Assembly: GCA_001931535.1 (NCBI GenBank)
Contig: CP016211.1
Coordinates: 6,245,573-6,309,572 of the forward strand
DNA: 64,000 bases
Reading direction: 5' to 3'
Origin: Minicystis rosea
Lineage (GTDB): Bacteria; Myxococcota_A; Polyangia; Polyangiales; Polyangiaceae
In this document: positions 47,494 to 55,177 of the stretch, piece after piece
Layout of the letters: the number at the start of each line of letters is the position of its first letter
How positions within the stretch are numbered: position 1 is the first letter of the stretch
Position numbers and translations under genes: made by a program
Notes under the pieces: model-generated
The model's input: only the letters and a program-made list of their open reading frames with translations
Database searches by the model: none
Told to the model about the DNA's origin: nothing

Positions 47494-48201
47494 GTGGCGC
47501 TCGCGACCGTGCTCGTCGCCCTCGGCGTCGCGACACGGAAAGCCGCGGCGCAGGAGATCCGGCTCACTGGCCCGCTCGCGGGCGCGTGCGCCCCGAGACG
47601 CCTTTACCACATGACGCCGGTGATGACCGAGTGGGCCTACTGGGTCTCGACCGGCGCCTCGCTCGAGCAGACGCCGGCTCGGCGCACCTTCCGGCCCATG
47701 GCCGCGGTGGGCGCCGAGGTGACCTACCAGGTCGCCGCCTACAGCGGCTTCCCCTCCACGTCCCCGGCCCGCTTCGGGGCGGACGCCTTCTCCGTCGTCC
47801 GCCTCGGCCCCTGGGCCTCGGCGGCGACGCGGGGCGCCGGCGCCCTCGTGGAGGGCGGCGCTCTTCTCCAGGTGGACGGCGGAAAGGCGACGCACTCGTT
47901 CGGAGGCATCGGCCTCCGGCTCGGCGCCGGCTACGGCACGTTCGACGACGTCCGCGCGCCGCTCGCGGTCGCGACCCTCACCTACGGCTTCCATTCCGTG
48001 CCCGCGCGCATCACCAGCAGCTTGTGCGGCAAGCACGATGGAGTGGTCCCGCGCGTCGCCGAGGCCGCCTTCGGCAGGATCTTCGTGACCCACCGGCGCG
48101 CCCTCGGCGCCGGCGTCACATGGGAGGTGTCCGCCGGCGTCGAGCTCACCCCGAGCTGGCTGTTCCGCCCGTTCCGGCGGCTGCTCGGGGTGCGGAAGTG
48201 A
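47494..48201 (+). CDS. Hypothetical exported protein, possibly outer-membrane beta-barrel
   Basis: This protein of about 235 residues begins with a hydrophobic signal-like segment (VALATVLVALGVATRKAAAQE, GTG start). It then has alternating beta strands with aromatic and glycine residues (AYWVSTGASLE, AVGAEVTYQVAAYSGF, GGIGLRLGAGYGTFDD, VAVATLTYGFHSV-like), as in small outer-membrane barrels. No family is recognised. The open frame extends upstream through the pseudogene tail, so the start is uncertain; no good Shine-Dalgarno sequence was found. It sits between a pseudogene and a Sel1-like lipoprotein in the accessory zone. Confidence 0.55.
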   Translation: MALATVLVALGVATRKAAAQEIRLTGPLAGACAPRRLYHMTPVMTEWAYWVSTGASLEQTPARRTFRPMAAVGAEVTYQVAAYSGFPSTSPARFGADAFSVVRLGPWASAATRGAGALVEGGALLQVDGGKATHSFGGIGLRLGAGYGTFDDVRAPLAVATLTYGFHSVPARITSSLCGKHDGVVPRVAEAAFGRIFVTHRRALGAGVTWEVSAGVELTPSWLFRPFRRLLGVRK

Positions 48202-48411
48202 AGTAGCACCGGCAGAGCCGGTGGCTTCAGAAAGGGCCTCCGAGGGTCCGGCGGAGGCGACCAAAGCCCCGCGAGCGCCGCGTGTATGGATCGCACCGCT
48301 CGCGCTGGGCGCCCTCGTCGCGACGACCGCGGGTGCCCGCCCTGGTACTCCCGCCCGTGCCTCTCGGGCCGACCAGGCGACGTTGATCCCGATGGAGGAG
48401 CGAGACGAGCG

Positions 48412-49518
48412 ATGAGCAAGGAGCGGTGGATGGCGTGGGCGGCGGTGACACTGGTCACCCTGCTCCAAGGATGCTGCACAGGAGGCTTCTGCAGCGAGCC
48501 CGACATCGTGAGGCACGACCTCTTTCTCCGAAGGGTCACCGCCGGCGCGGAGCAGCTCCACCTCGTGGCCATGGACTGCCACGATGGCGACGCCCAAGCG
48601 TGCCTGGCTCTCGGCACTGTGTACGAGAACGGCATCGAAGTGCCGGCGTCGAAGGACCTCGCGCGGGACGCGTTCCGCGCGGCGTGCGCCCTCGACCCGA
48701 ACTACTGCCCCGGCGCGGAGAGCTTCGAGCGCCAGATCGCCTCCCTGCGCGGGTCGGAGCGCCGGTGTGCCGCCGGCGACGACGCGCGAGCGTGCACAGA
48801 GGCGGCTCGCATGTACCTCGAGGGGCACATCGCGGCGCAGGACGTGAAGCACGCGCGGGCGCTCTACGAGCGCGCCTGCCCCGTGGACAGAGTGCCCGGG
48901 AGCGCTGCCGTGAACTGCGACCTGTTTGCCTACATGCTGCTCACGGGATGGGGCGGACCGAAGGACGAGCAACGCGCCTTGCGTCTCCTCACCCACGGCA
49001 GCCCCTATGAGACCTTCGCCGTCGAGCTCGGGCTCGGCGTCCCAAAGGACCTGTCGGCGGCGCACGACCGATACGAGAGCATGTGCAATCACCCGACCCG
49101 CGCCAATAGGAAGAGACGGAGATGGCAAGGGTTCCACTCGGAAGGGTCGAATCCGTTCTCCTGCTATCGCCTCGGCGTCATGTACCAGGAAGGTCGCGGC
49201 GCCCCGCGCGACCCCCGCCAGGCCGCGCGCCTCTTCTTTCGGGCCTGCGCGCAGCGCAACACGGATGTCTCGCGGGAAGCGGGGGACAATGACGTCGTCA
49301 TGCAGCTCGCGTGCTTGAGGGGCGCTGTGTTGTTCCTCCAGAATGACGTCGACCCATTCAGCGAGGATTGGAACGGCATTCGAGGCTTCCCCGCGCTCCA
49401 CGCCAGGCGGATGCTCGAGCTGGGGTGTTGGACAGGCAACCGGGCCTCGTGCCGCGGGCTCCGGCAGCTCCGGAGCGTGCTCGGCGACGCCGTGATCGTG
49501 GAGGATCCGCGGCAGTGA
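48412..49518 (+). CDS. Cys-rich Sel1-repeat-like lipoprotein
   Basis: This 368-residue protein starts MSKERWMAWAAVTLVTLLQGCC, a lipoprotein signal with lipobox LQGC. The body contains Sel1-like helical repeats (DAQACLALGTVYENGIEVPASKDLARDAFRAACAL; ACTEAARMYLEGHIAAQDVKHARALYERAC; SCYRLGVMYQEGRGAPRDPRQAARLFFRAC). Each has the G-x-x-x-A spacing and paired Cys residues. Such Cys-containing Sel1 proteins are frequent in myxobacteria and act as outer-membrane-anchored protein-binding scaffolds. ATG 48412 follows GGAGGAG. Confidence 0.8.
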   Translation: MSKERWMAWAAVTLVTLLQGCCTGGFCSEPDIVRHDLFLRRVTAGAEQLHLVAMDCHDGDAQACLALGTVYENGIEVPASKDLARDAFRAACALDPNYCPGAESFERQIASLRGSERRCAAGDDARACTEAARMYLEGHIAAQDVKHARALYERACPVDRVPGSAAVNCDLFAYMLLTGWGGPKDEQRALRLLTHGSPYETFAVELGLGVPKDLSAAHDRYESMCNHPTRANRKRRRWQGFHSEGSNPFSCYRLGVMYQEGRGAPRDPRQAARLFFRACAQRNTDVSREAGDNDVVMQLACLRGAVLFLQNDVDPFSEDWNGIRGFPALHARRMLELGCWTGNRASCRGLRQLRSVLGDAVIVEDPRQ

Positions 49519-49569
49519 TCTGTCAGCAGGGGCCCCGGTCCGTACCGGGCTCGCGCGCCTTCCCAGAAG

Positions 49570-50481
49570 TCACCCGCGCCGCAGGTCGGCTGCCTCGGGG
49601 GCGGCCGAGAGGGCCCGGATGAAATCGTGCATGGAGGCGAAGCGGGCGGCTGGATCCTTGGCGAGCGCGCGGGTGACGGCGGCCTCGAGCTCGGCGGAGG
49701 GAGGGGGCTGGCGTGCGCGCGTCGCGGCGCGAAGCGGGGGAACGGACGCCTCCGCGTGCAGGCGCGCGACGGTGGCGTACGTGCCGCTGAAGGGGACGCG
49801 GCCGGTGATCATCTCGAACAGCACGACGCCGAGCGAGTAGACGTCCGCGCGCGGGCTCGCGGGCGCGCCCTGCGCCTGCTCCGGGGCCATGTACTCGGGC
49901 GTGCCGACGACGCGTGCGGGCGACGCGATCACCTCGTCCCCAGGCAGGAACGCGAGGCCGAAATCGAGCAGCTTCACGGCCTCGCGCCCATCGGCGGCGT
50001 GCACGAGAAAGACGTTCTCGGGCTTCACGTCGCGATGGATCACGGAGGCCGCATGCGCCGCGGCGAGGCCTTCCGCGACGCCGCTCGCGATCTTGAGCGC
50101 GCGCGCCGGGCCCAGCGTGCCCGAGTAGGCGAGCGTGTCGGCGAGATCGAGCCCGACCAGGAGCTCCGCGACGAAGTAGAGGACGCCGTCGCGCTCGACC
50201 GGCGCCTCCAGCACGGCGATGACGTTCTCGTGGCGCACGCGCGCGGCCGCTTCGGCCTCGCGCTGAAAGCGATCCACGAGATCCGGATCGGCGCGGTGCT
50301 CGGCGCGCAGCACCTTGATGGCGACGCGCCCGCGCGGGTCCGATGAAGCCGAAGCGCCGGGAACGGCCGCCTCGGCGAGGTACACGTCGCCCAAGCCGCC
50401 GCTCCCGATGAGCTGCACGACGCGGAAGCGGCCGCCGAGGACCTTTCCGATGAGCGCGGGGGCTGCCGACCGCAACGGCAT
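49570..50481 (-). CDS. Soluble Ser/Thr protein kinase
   Basis: This 303-residue protein is little more than the catalytic domain. It has the Gly loop GSGGLGDVY, Lys56 in VAIKVL, HRDVKPENVFL, LDFGLAF, GTPEYMAPEQ and RADVYSLGVVLFEM, all intact, so an active kinase is expected. No membrane helix or sensor domain is present, so it must respond through partners. ATG 50481 has no Shine-Dalgarno sequence (the preceding bases are CTCCCCCC). An extended -10 ends 9 nt upstream and a 7-bp hairpin lies at 50540-50557. It is on the same strand as gluQ upstream, 138 bp away. Confidence 0.9.
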   Translation of the reverse strand: MPLRSAAPALIGKVLGGRFRVVQLIGSGGLGDVYLAEAAVPGASASSDPRGRVAIKVLRAEHRADPDLVDRFQREAEAAARVRHENVIAVLEAPVERDGVLYFVAELLVGLDLADTLAYSGTLGPARALKIASGVAEGLAAAHAASVIHRDVKPENVFLVHAADGREAVKLLDFGLAFLPGDEVIASPARVVGTPEYMAPEQAQGAPASPRADVYSLGVVLFEMITGRVPFSGTYATVARLHAEASVPPLRAATRARQPPPSAELEAAVTRALAKDPAARFASMHDFIRALSAAPEAADLRRG

Positions 50482-50490
50482 GGGGGGAGC

Positions 50491-50499
50491 ACCGTAGCA
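50491..50499 (-). promoter_or_regulatory. Extended -10-like TGCTACGGT, near-leaderless promoter
   Basis: On the minus strand TGCTACGGT ends 9 nt before the kinase ATG, explaining the lack of a Shine-Dalgarno sequence. Confidence 0.4.
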
Positions 50500-50539
50500 G
50501 ACGACCGAGGGCGCGCAGCATTCGGTGATGATGCGACGC

Positions 50540-50557
50540 TGGTACGCGCACGTACCA
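50540..50557 (-). promoter_or_regulatory. Inverted repeat TGGTACG/CGTACCA upstream of the kinase gene
   Basis: A perfect 7-bp inverted repeat with a 4-nt spacer sits about 40 bp upstream of the -10-like box. It may be an operator or the gluQ terminator. Confidence 0.4.
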
Positions 50558-50619
50558 AGGCGCGACGCCGAGCGCGCGAGGCGCAGCAAACGAGATGGCG
50601 CAGCGCGCGGGCGAGCGCT

Positions 50620-51582
50620 TCAGACGGGGCTCGCGCCTGAAAGCTCGGCGCCGGCGACGACGCGGAGGCCGCCGAGGCGCGCCCAATCCAGCGTCTCGGC
50701 GAGCGCCTCGAGCGGCTCCTTCGTGTCGTCGAGCGGGTGCCCGTAGGCCCGCGCGATCGCGCGCGCGAGATCGGCGCTGGAGCGGCCCGAAGCGCGCTGG
50801 TCACGCAGCGTCATGCGCGGAGCGCGCTTGGCGAGGCGGGCACCGTCTTCGCCGAGGAGCAACGGGATGTGCGCGAAGCGCGGCGGCTCCCCGCCGAGCA
50901 GGCGCGCGAGCAGGATCTGCCGCGCCGAGGAGGTCGCGAGATCGGCGCCGCGCACGACCTCGGTGATGCCCATGGCGAGATCGTCGACCACGACCGCGAG
51001 CTGGTAGGCGAAGACGCCGTCACCTCGCTTCAGCACGAAGTCGCCCGTCACCTCGCCCACGTGCTCGGTCCGCGCGCCGAGCACGGCGTCGTCGACCGTG
51101 ACCACGGCGCGCGCGTCCTCGGGCACGGCGAGGCGCACCGCCGGCGGCCGGCGAAACGCGCGCGATCGCATGCCCTGCGGGCGACACGTCCCGGGGTAGC
51201 GCGGCCCCTCTTCGCCCGCGTGCGGCGCGCTCGCGGCGCTCGCGATCTCGGCACGCGAGCAGTCGCACAGATACACGAGCCCGCGCGCCGCGAGCGCGTC
51301 GATGGCCGCCTCGTACAGCGCGTGCCGCGCGGATTGCACGTACGGCCCGACGTCACCGCCGACATCGGGCCCCTCGTCCCATGCGATCCCGAGCCAGCGG
51401 AGATCGTCGAGGATGGCGTCGGCCTTGCCGCGCACGACACGGGCCGCGTCGATGTCCTCCATGCGCAGGAGGAGCCGGCCGTCTGCCCTTCGCGCCGCCG
51501 CCGCACAGAACAGCGCCGCCGCCGCGCTGCCGAGGTGGAGGTCGCCCGTCGGCGAGGGAGCGAAGCGGCCGCGGTAGAGCAT
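50620..51582 (-). CDS. gluQ: Glutamyl-queuosine tRNA(Asp) synthetase
   Basis: GluQ-RS is a GluRS paralogue without the anticodon-binding domain that glutamylates queuosine in tRNA(Asp). The 320-residue length fits this and not full GluRS (about 470-500). It has the class I HIGH-type motif RFAPSPTGDLHLGSAAAAL, RMEDIDAARVV, the zinc ligands CDC plus Tyr and Cys in YPGTC, VVDDLAMGITEVVRGADLATSSARQILL, and the KMSKS-equivalent ARLAKR. ATG 51582 starts the conserved MLYRGRFAPSPTG, and TATCTT ends 9 nt upstream. The IS element begins about 90 bp upstream of the start. Confidence 0.92.
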   Translation of the reverse strand: MLYRGRFAPSPTGDLHLGSAAAALFCAAAARRADGRLLLRMEDIDAARVVRGKADAILDDLRWLGIAWDEGPDVGGDVGPYVQSARHALYEAAIDALAARGLVYLCDCSRAEIASAASAPHAGEEGPRYPGTCRPQGMRSRAFRRPPAVRLAVPEDARAVVTVDDAVLGARTEHVGEVTGDFVLKRGDGVFAYQLAVVVDDLAMGITEVVRGADLATSSARQILLARLLGGEPPRFAHIPLLLGEDGARLAKRAPRMTLRDQRASGRSSADLARAIARAYGHPLDDTKEPLEALAETLDWARLGGLRVVAGAELSGASPV

Positions 51583-51591
51583 GCGCGCGGG

Positions 51592-51597
51592 AAGATA
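51592..51597 (-). promoter_or_regulatory. -10-like TATCTT before gluQ
   Basis: TATCTT (minus strand) ends 9 nt before the ATG, giving a near-leaderless transcript. Any -35 would fall at about 51615-51620, outside the IS. Confidence 0.4.
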
Positions 51598-51671
51598 GCG
51601 CGATCCTCGGCGGGGCCACCTGCGGCACGCCCGGGCCCAGAAACCCCGTGGTCCCGGTGCACCGCAGGTAC

Positions 51672-51718
51672 AGACCGGGTCCCCTGGTGACAGATCAGAC
51701 CGGGACCTTGGGTGACAG
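51672..51718 (+). repeat. Left-end paired repeats of the IS element
   Basis: Two 22-bp copies at 51672-51693 and 51697-51718 begin AGACCGGG and end GGTGACAG. They are direct repeats of each other and inverted relative to the right end. Confidence 0.7.
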
Positions 51719-51757
51719 GTTCCATGTAGCTGGGACAACGGCTGCGGAGGAAAGCCG

Positions 51758-52918
51758 TTGCCCTGGCAGGAAGTCTGTCCCGTGGACGAACGTGTCCGTT
51801 TCATCACCGAGGTCAATCAAACCCAGGAGTCGTTCGCAGCGCTGTGCCGGAGGTTCGGGATCAGCCGCAAGGTCGGCTACAAGTGGTGCCAGCGCTACGA
51901 AGAGCACGGGCCTTCCGGCCTCGAAAAGCGCCCTCCGCTCGCGCGGAGCTGCCCGCACAAGACGGCGGACGCGGTCGTCACGGCGCTGATCGAGCTGCGC
52001 AAGGAGCACCCCAATTGGGGGCCGAAGAAGCTCAAGGCGCGCCTCGAGGCGCTGGGCAGGAAGGATGTGCCTGCCGCGAGCACGATCGGTGACATGCTCA
52101 AGCGGCATGGCCTCGTGCGGCCGCGTCGTCGTCGCGTGTATCCGCCGTCGATGACGCCACAACCGCTCGCGGAGGTGACGTTGCCCAACGACACGTGGTG
52201 CGTGGACTTCAAGGGCCACTTCGCGCTCGGGGACAAGTCGCGCTGCTACCCGCTGACGGTAACCGATCAGTTCAGTCGCTACCTGCTCAAGTGCGAGGCC
52301 GTCGCCAAGCCCGACGTGGTGCACGTCAAGCCGCACTTCGAGCGCGCGTTTCGCGAGTTCGGGCTGCCTCGGCGCATCCGCTCGGACAATGGTCCTCCGT
52401 TCGCGACGACGGGCATCGGCGGGCTGAGCGAGCTGAGCGTGTGGTGGATCAAGCTCGGGATCGTGCCGGAGCGAATCGAGCCTGGCAAACCGCAGCAGAA
52501 TGGTCGTCACGAGCGGATGCACCGCACGCTGAAGGATGACGTGGCGAGCAAGCCCGAAGCGGATCGGCAAGCGCAGCAGTTGTCGTTCGACAGGTGGCGT
52601 CACGCGTACAACGACATCCGGCCGCACGAGGCACTCGCGCAGCAGACACCGTCGTCGCAGTACACGACGTCGCGGCGTGTGATGCCTGCGTCGCTGTCGT
52701 CGCCGGACTACCCGGCGACGATGGAGGTGCGCCGCGTGAAGCCCAACGGCATGGTGCCATGGCGGGGGCAGGAGTTCCTTCTCACGCGCCTGCTGCACGG
52801 TGAACCGGTGGGCCTGGAGCAACTCGACGAGCAGCGCTGGCGCCTGCACTACGGGCCCGTGGTGCTGGCGGAGCTGACGATGCACGGCAAGGAGCTGCGC
52901 CTCGACAAGCAGCGTTGA
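51758..52918 (+). CDS. IS481-family DDE transposase
   Basis: This 386-residue protein starts MPWQEVCPVDERVRFITE (TTG start, GGAGG 7 nt upstream), the usual opening of IS481 transposases. An N-terminal helix-turn-helix (SFAALCRRFGISRKVGYKWCQRY) is followed by the RNase H-like core. The acidic triad lies in WCVDFKG, RSDNGPPFA and QNGRHERMHRTLK. WRHAYNDIRPHEALAQQTP and a C-terminal domain complete the family layout. No frameshift or stop is present, so the element may still be active. Confidence 0.95.
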   Translation: MPWQEVCPVDERVRFITEVNQTQESFAALCRRFGISRKVGYKWCQRYEEHGPSGLEKRPPLARSCPHKTADAVVTALIELRKEHPNWGPKKLKARLEALGRKDVPAASTIGDMLKRHGLVRPRRRRVYPPSMTPQPLAEVTLPNDTWCVDFKGHFALGDKSRCYPLTVTDQFSRYLLKCEAVAKPDVVHVKPHFERAFREFGLPRRIRSDNGPPFATTGIGGLSELSVWWIKLGIVPERIEPGKPQQNGRHERMHRTLKDDVASKPEADRQAQQLSFDRWRHAYNDIRPHEALAQQTPSSQYTTSRRVMPASLSSPDYPATMEVRRVKPNGMVPWRGQEFLLTRLLHGEPVGLEQLDEQRWRLHYGPVVLAELTMHGKELRLDKQR

Positions 52919-53336
52919 AGCGCTGTGAGCGCGCATCGACGAAGACGTCGAGCCCTTCATCGCGTCGAGCCTGGCGCCGTGCTCGGGCGCATCAAGGGTG
53001 CGCCCGAGCCGCCGGCTCGGGCCGGCTTCGCCGCCCTTGACCCGCCCTGCGCGTGGCGCCCCGCGATGCGCGGGCGAAGGGCAGACGGATGCCTCCGGCG
53101 GGGGCTCGCGGCTCCGGATGGCATCACCGGAGCTGCCCATTGGTGAGACCGGACCGGCGGGCACGGCCACCGATGCGACCGGTCCGCGAGAACACGGCGG
53201 CGGAAAGTGTTCCCGAAGCCGTTGGGCTGCGTACTGGAGAAGCCGGTTTCCGTTGCCGATCCACCCGGCGTGTGGCCTGGTTGCGCCGGCTCCTGCTTCT
53301 ACTCCTCCCGGAGCAGGGGACCGAGGACCCCGAAAG
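52919..53336. other. Non-coding right arm of the IS element
   Basis: About 420 bp without a convincing gene lies between the transposase stop and the right terminal repeats. It includes the hairpin below and GC-rich sequence resembling a dispersed GGCTTCGCCGCCC element also present near 43650. No passenger gene was recognised. Confidence 0.5.
53002..53022 (+). terminator. 9-bp hairpin GCCCGAGCC/GGCTCGGGC
   Basis: A perfect stem with a 3-nt loop, 83 nt after the transposase stop. It has no T-run; it may end transposase transcription. Confidence 0.4.
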
Positions 53337-53381
53337 TGTCACCCAGGGTCCCGGTCTAAAGTGTCACCCAAGGACCCGGCC
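53337..53381 (-). repeat. Right-end paired repeats of the IS element
   Basis: Two copies at 53337-53357 and 53362-53381 both begin TGTCACCCA on the plus strand. The inner copy matches the complement of the inner left repeat almost fully. Confidence 0.7.
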
Positions 53382-53390
53382 GCACCGCAG

Positions 53391-53590
53391 CGCGCAGCAC
53401 ACCCTCCGGAACGATTCCACTGGGTCACCCAACGCGCAGCACACCCTCCGGAAAGCTTCCACCGGGTCGTCCAACGCGCAGCACACCCTCCGGAACGCTT
53501 CCACCGGGTCACCCAACGCGCAGCACACCCTCCGGAAAGCTTCCACCGGGTCGTCCAACGCGCAGCACACCCTCCGGAAAGCTTCCCGCG
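53391..53590. repeat. 42-bp minisatellite, four full copies and a partial fifth
   Basis: Units start with CGCGCAGCACACCCTCCGGA at 53391, 53433, 53475, 53517 and 53559. They alternate between two types (units 2 and 4 are identical, units 1 and 3 are close), giving an 84-bp higher-order period. As 42 is a multiple of three, open frames cross the array on both strands, but none looks like a real gene. The array begins 10 bp past the IS right end. Confidence 0.85.
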
Positions 53591-53630
53591 GCGCGGCCCT
53601 CCACGGCGCGACGAGGGTGGGCAGAATGGC

Positions 53631-53658
53631 TTGCTGCGCAGGCTCAGCGCCTTATCCT
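53631..53658 (+). promoter_or_regulatory. Sigma70-like promoter TTGCTG-N16-TATCCT
   Basis: It lies 86 bp upstream of the DUF2169 gene and just downstream of the minisatellite. It is the only promoter-like pair seen before the secretion-cargo cassette. Confidence 0.4.
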
Positions 53659-53743
53659 CGGTCGCCGTGCCGAGCGCCGCCGTCATGAGGTTCGTGCCCT
53701 TCCCCGAGCGCGGAGCTCCCTGCGCGGACGGCGCGGGGAGCCG

Positions 53744-54799
53744 ATGACGATGGAGCTCCGGTCGATCGAGAACCTGACGGGCTTCGCCCACGCCTCGTTC
53801 ACCAAGCTGGGCGCGGACAACCAGTTTTGCGACGTGGTGGTGGTGAAGGTGGATCTGCGGCTCGCGGACGGGCGCCTGCGGGTGATCCCGGAGCCGGCCG
53901 AGATCGTCTTCGCCGACCACTACGCGAACCCCACGGACCCGCGGTACAGCGTCATCACCCGCGCGGGGGACGCGGTGGTCTCGAAGCCCGCGACGGACGT
54001 GCTCTTGACCGGGCACGCCCTCGCGCCCGAGGCGCGGCCCTGCACGGAGTGGGCGTGCGAGCTCGGTCTGCGCACCGCCGCCGGCGAGCGCCGCAAGCGC
54101 CTGCTCCTCACCGGCCCGCGCCATTGGCAGTGGAGCGCCGTGCGAGGCTTTCACCTGAGCGAAGCCGAACCGGTGGTGACGCTGCCGCTGACGTACGACC
54201 TCGCGTACGGTGGCCATCACCCGGTCGAGCGTCGATCGTTCAAAGCGAATCCCGCGGGGCGTGGCTGGTATCAGACGGCTGATCTCGATCGCGATCAGCG
54301 CTACCCCGCGCCGCAGATCCTCGAGCTCGACGATCCGCTCCGCGCCGTCGACGAGCCCGTCGCCGTGGCCGGCTTCGGGCCGATGGCGCGCTGGTGGACG
54401 AGCCGCTACCAGTACGCGGGCACCTACGACGAAGCTTACCGCGCAGCCTTCGATGCGAGCCCGCACTCGGTGTACCCGGCCGACTTCGACGCGCGCTTCT
54501 TCCAGTGCGCGCACCCCGATTGGATCATCGATCCCTACCTGCGCGGGGACGAAACGTTCCGCCTCGCGGGCTTCGGTCCGGAGGCGCTCGTGCAGGCGGA
54601 GCTGCCCGGGCTCGCGATCGAAGGCGCGTGCGTCACGCGCTCAGGCAAGGTCCTCGTGGCGCCGCTGCCCCTCGACACCGTGCACATCGACCTCGATCGC
54701 CGGACGGTGTCGCTGGTGTGGCGCGTGACCCTGCCGCAATCGCTCGGCATCTCCATGCTGGCGCTGCGCGGCGTGCACGTCCGTGATCTCGAAGATTGA
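53744..54799 (+). CDS. DUF2169 protein, type VI secretion cargo adaptor
   Basis: This 351-residue soluble protein matches DUF2169 throughout: an N-terminal beta-rich part (SFTKLGADNQFCDVVVVKVDLRL, EPAEIVFADHYANPTDPRYSVI) and central LTGPRHWQWSAVRGFHLSEAEPVVTLPLTYDLAYGG. PHSVYPADFDARFFQCAHPDW and DTVHIDLDRRTVSLVWR follow. DUF2169 proteins are usually encoded next to PAAR/DUF4150 tips and effectors and are thought to load them on the VgrG spike. That context is conserved here, with the DUF4150 gene 22 nt downstream. Confidence 0.88.
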   Translation: MTMELRSIENLTGFAHASFTKLGADNQFCDVVVVKVDLRLADGRLRVIPEPAEIVFADHYANPTDPRYSVITRAGDAVVSKPATDVLLTGHALAPEARPCTEWACELGLRTAAGERRKRLLLTGPRHWQWSAVRGFHLSEAEPVVTLPLTYDLAYGGHHPVERRSFKANPAGRGWYQTADLDRDQRYPAPQILELDDPLRAVDEPVAVAGFGPMARWWTSRYQYAGTYDEAYRAAFDASPHSVYPADFDARFFQCAHPDWIIDPYLRGDETFRLAGFGPEALVQAELPGLAIEGACVTRSGKVLVAPLPLDTVHIDLDRRTVSLVWRVTLPQSLGISMLALRGVHVRDLED

Positions 54800-54821
54800 C
54801 GATCGCCGGAGAGGATTCGAC

Positions 54822-55166
54822 ATGGCCACGAAGCACATCGCCAACCGCGAGCCCATTTACATCGCGATCAACAGCACGCCGGACATGTGCGTCGTCGACG
54901 GGGACGTGGTGCCGTTCGACATCTACCAGACGCTCGACAACGAGCAGGCTGCCTTCTCCACCAACGTGTTCGCCCGCAAGCAGCCCGTGCTGCTCGCCGG
55001 GAGCATCATCAAGGGCGTGATCGGCAACGCCGGCAAAGGCCTCGAGTCCGGCGTGGCCGCGGGCGAGGGGCACATCAAGGTCCTCCGCGGATCCTCCAAG
55101 GTCCTGATTCAAGGTCGCGAGGTGGCGCGCCACCTCGATCCGATCGAGATGAACGGCGAAACCTGA
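54822..55166 (+). CDS. PAAR-like DUF4150 spike-tip protein
   Basis: This 114-residue protein has the DUF4150 PAAR-like pattern: VVDGDVVPFDIYQTL near the start, AGSIIKGVIGNAGKGLESGVAAGEGHIKVLRGSSKVLIQGREVARHLDP with the repeated Gly turns of the cone. Such proteins cap the VgrG spike of type VI secretion systems and carry effectors. The start follows GGAGAGGA. It lies between the DUF2169 adaptor and the effector gene, 11 nt before the latter, in one operon. No other secretion-system core gene is in the window. Confidence 0.82.
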   Translation: MATKHIANREPIYIAINSTPDMCVVDGDVVPFDIYQTLDNEQAAFSTNVFARKQPVLLAGSIIKGVIGNAGKGLESGVAAGEGHIKVLRGSSKVLIQGREVARHLDPIEMNGET

Positions 55167-55177
55167 GGACGTGGCCC

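Larger units (their letters stand above)
51672..53381 (+). mobile_element. IS481-family insertion sequence with doubled inverted ends
   Basis: The element of about 1.7 kb contains one DDE transposase gene and about 420 bp of non-coding DNA before its right end. Each end carries two related repeats: outer copies around CCGGGTCC and GGTGACA (51672-51693; complement 53362-53381) and inner copies around CCGGGACC and TGGGTGACA (51697-51718; complement 53337-53357). The exact terminus could be the outer or the inner pair. The 9-mer GCACCGCAG flanks it at 51659-51667 and 53382-53390, a possible target duplication, although 4 extra bases lie between the left copy and the repeat. Confidence 0.75.

Noticed and set aside
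53391..53590. The 42-bp array as a CRISPR
   Set aside because: Units are contiguous, with no unique spacers between conserved repeats and no cas genes nearby.
53053..53688. A 211-codon frame through the minisatellite encoding 14-residue repeats
   Set aside because: No ribosome-binding site. It runs through the IS terminal repeats, and frames are equally open on both strands because the unit is 42 bp. Kept as repeat only.
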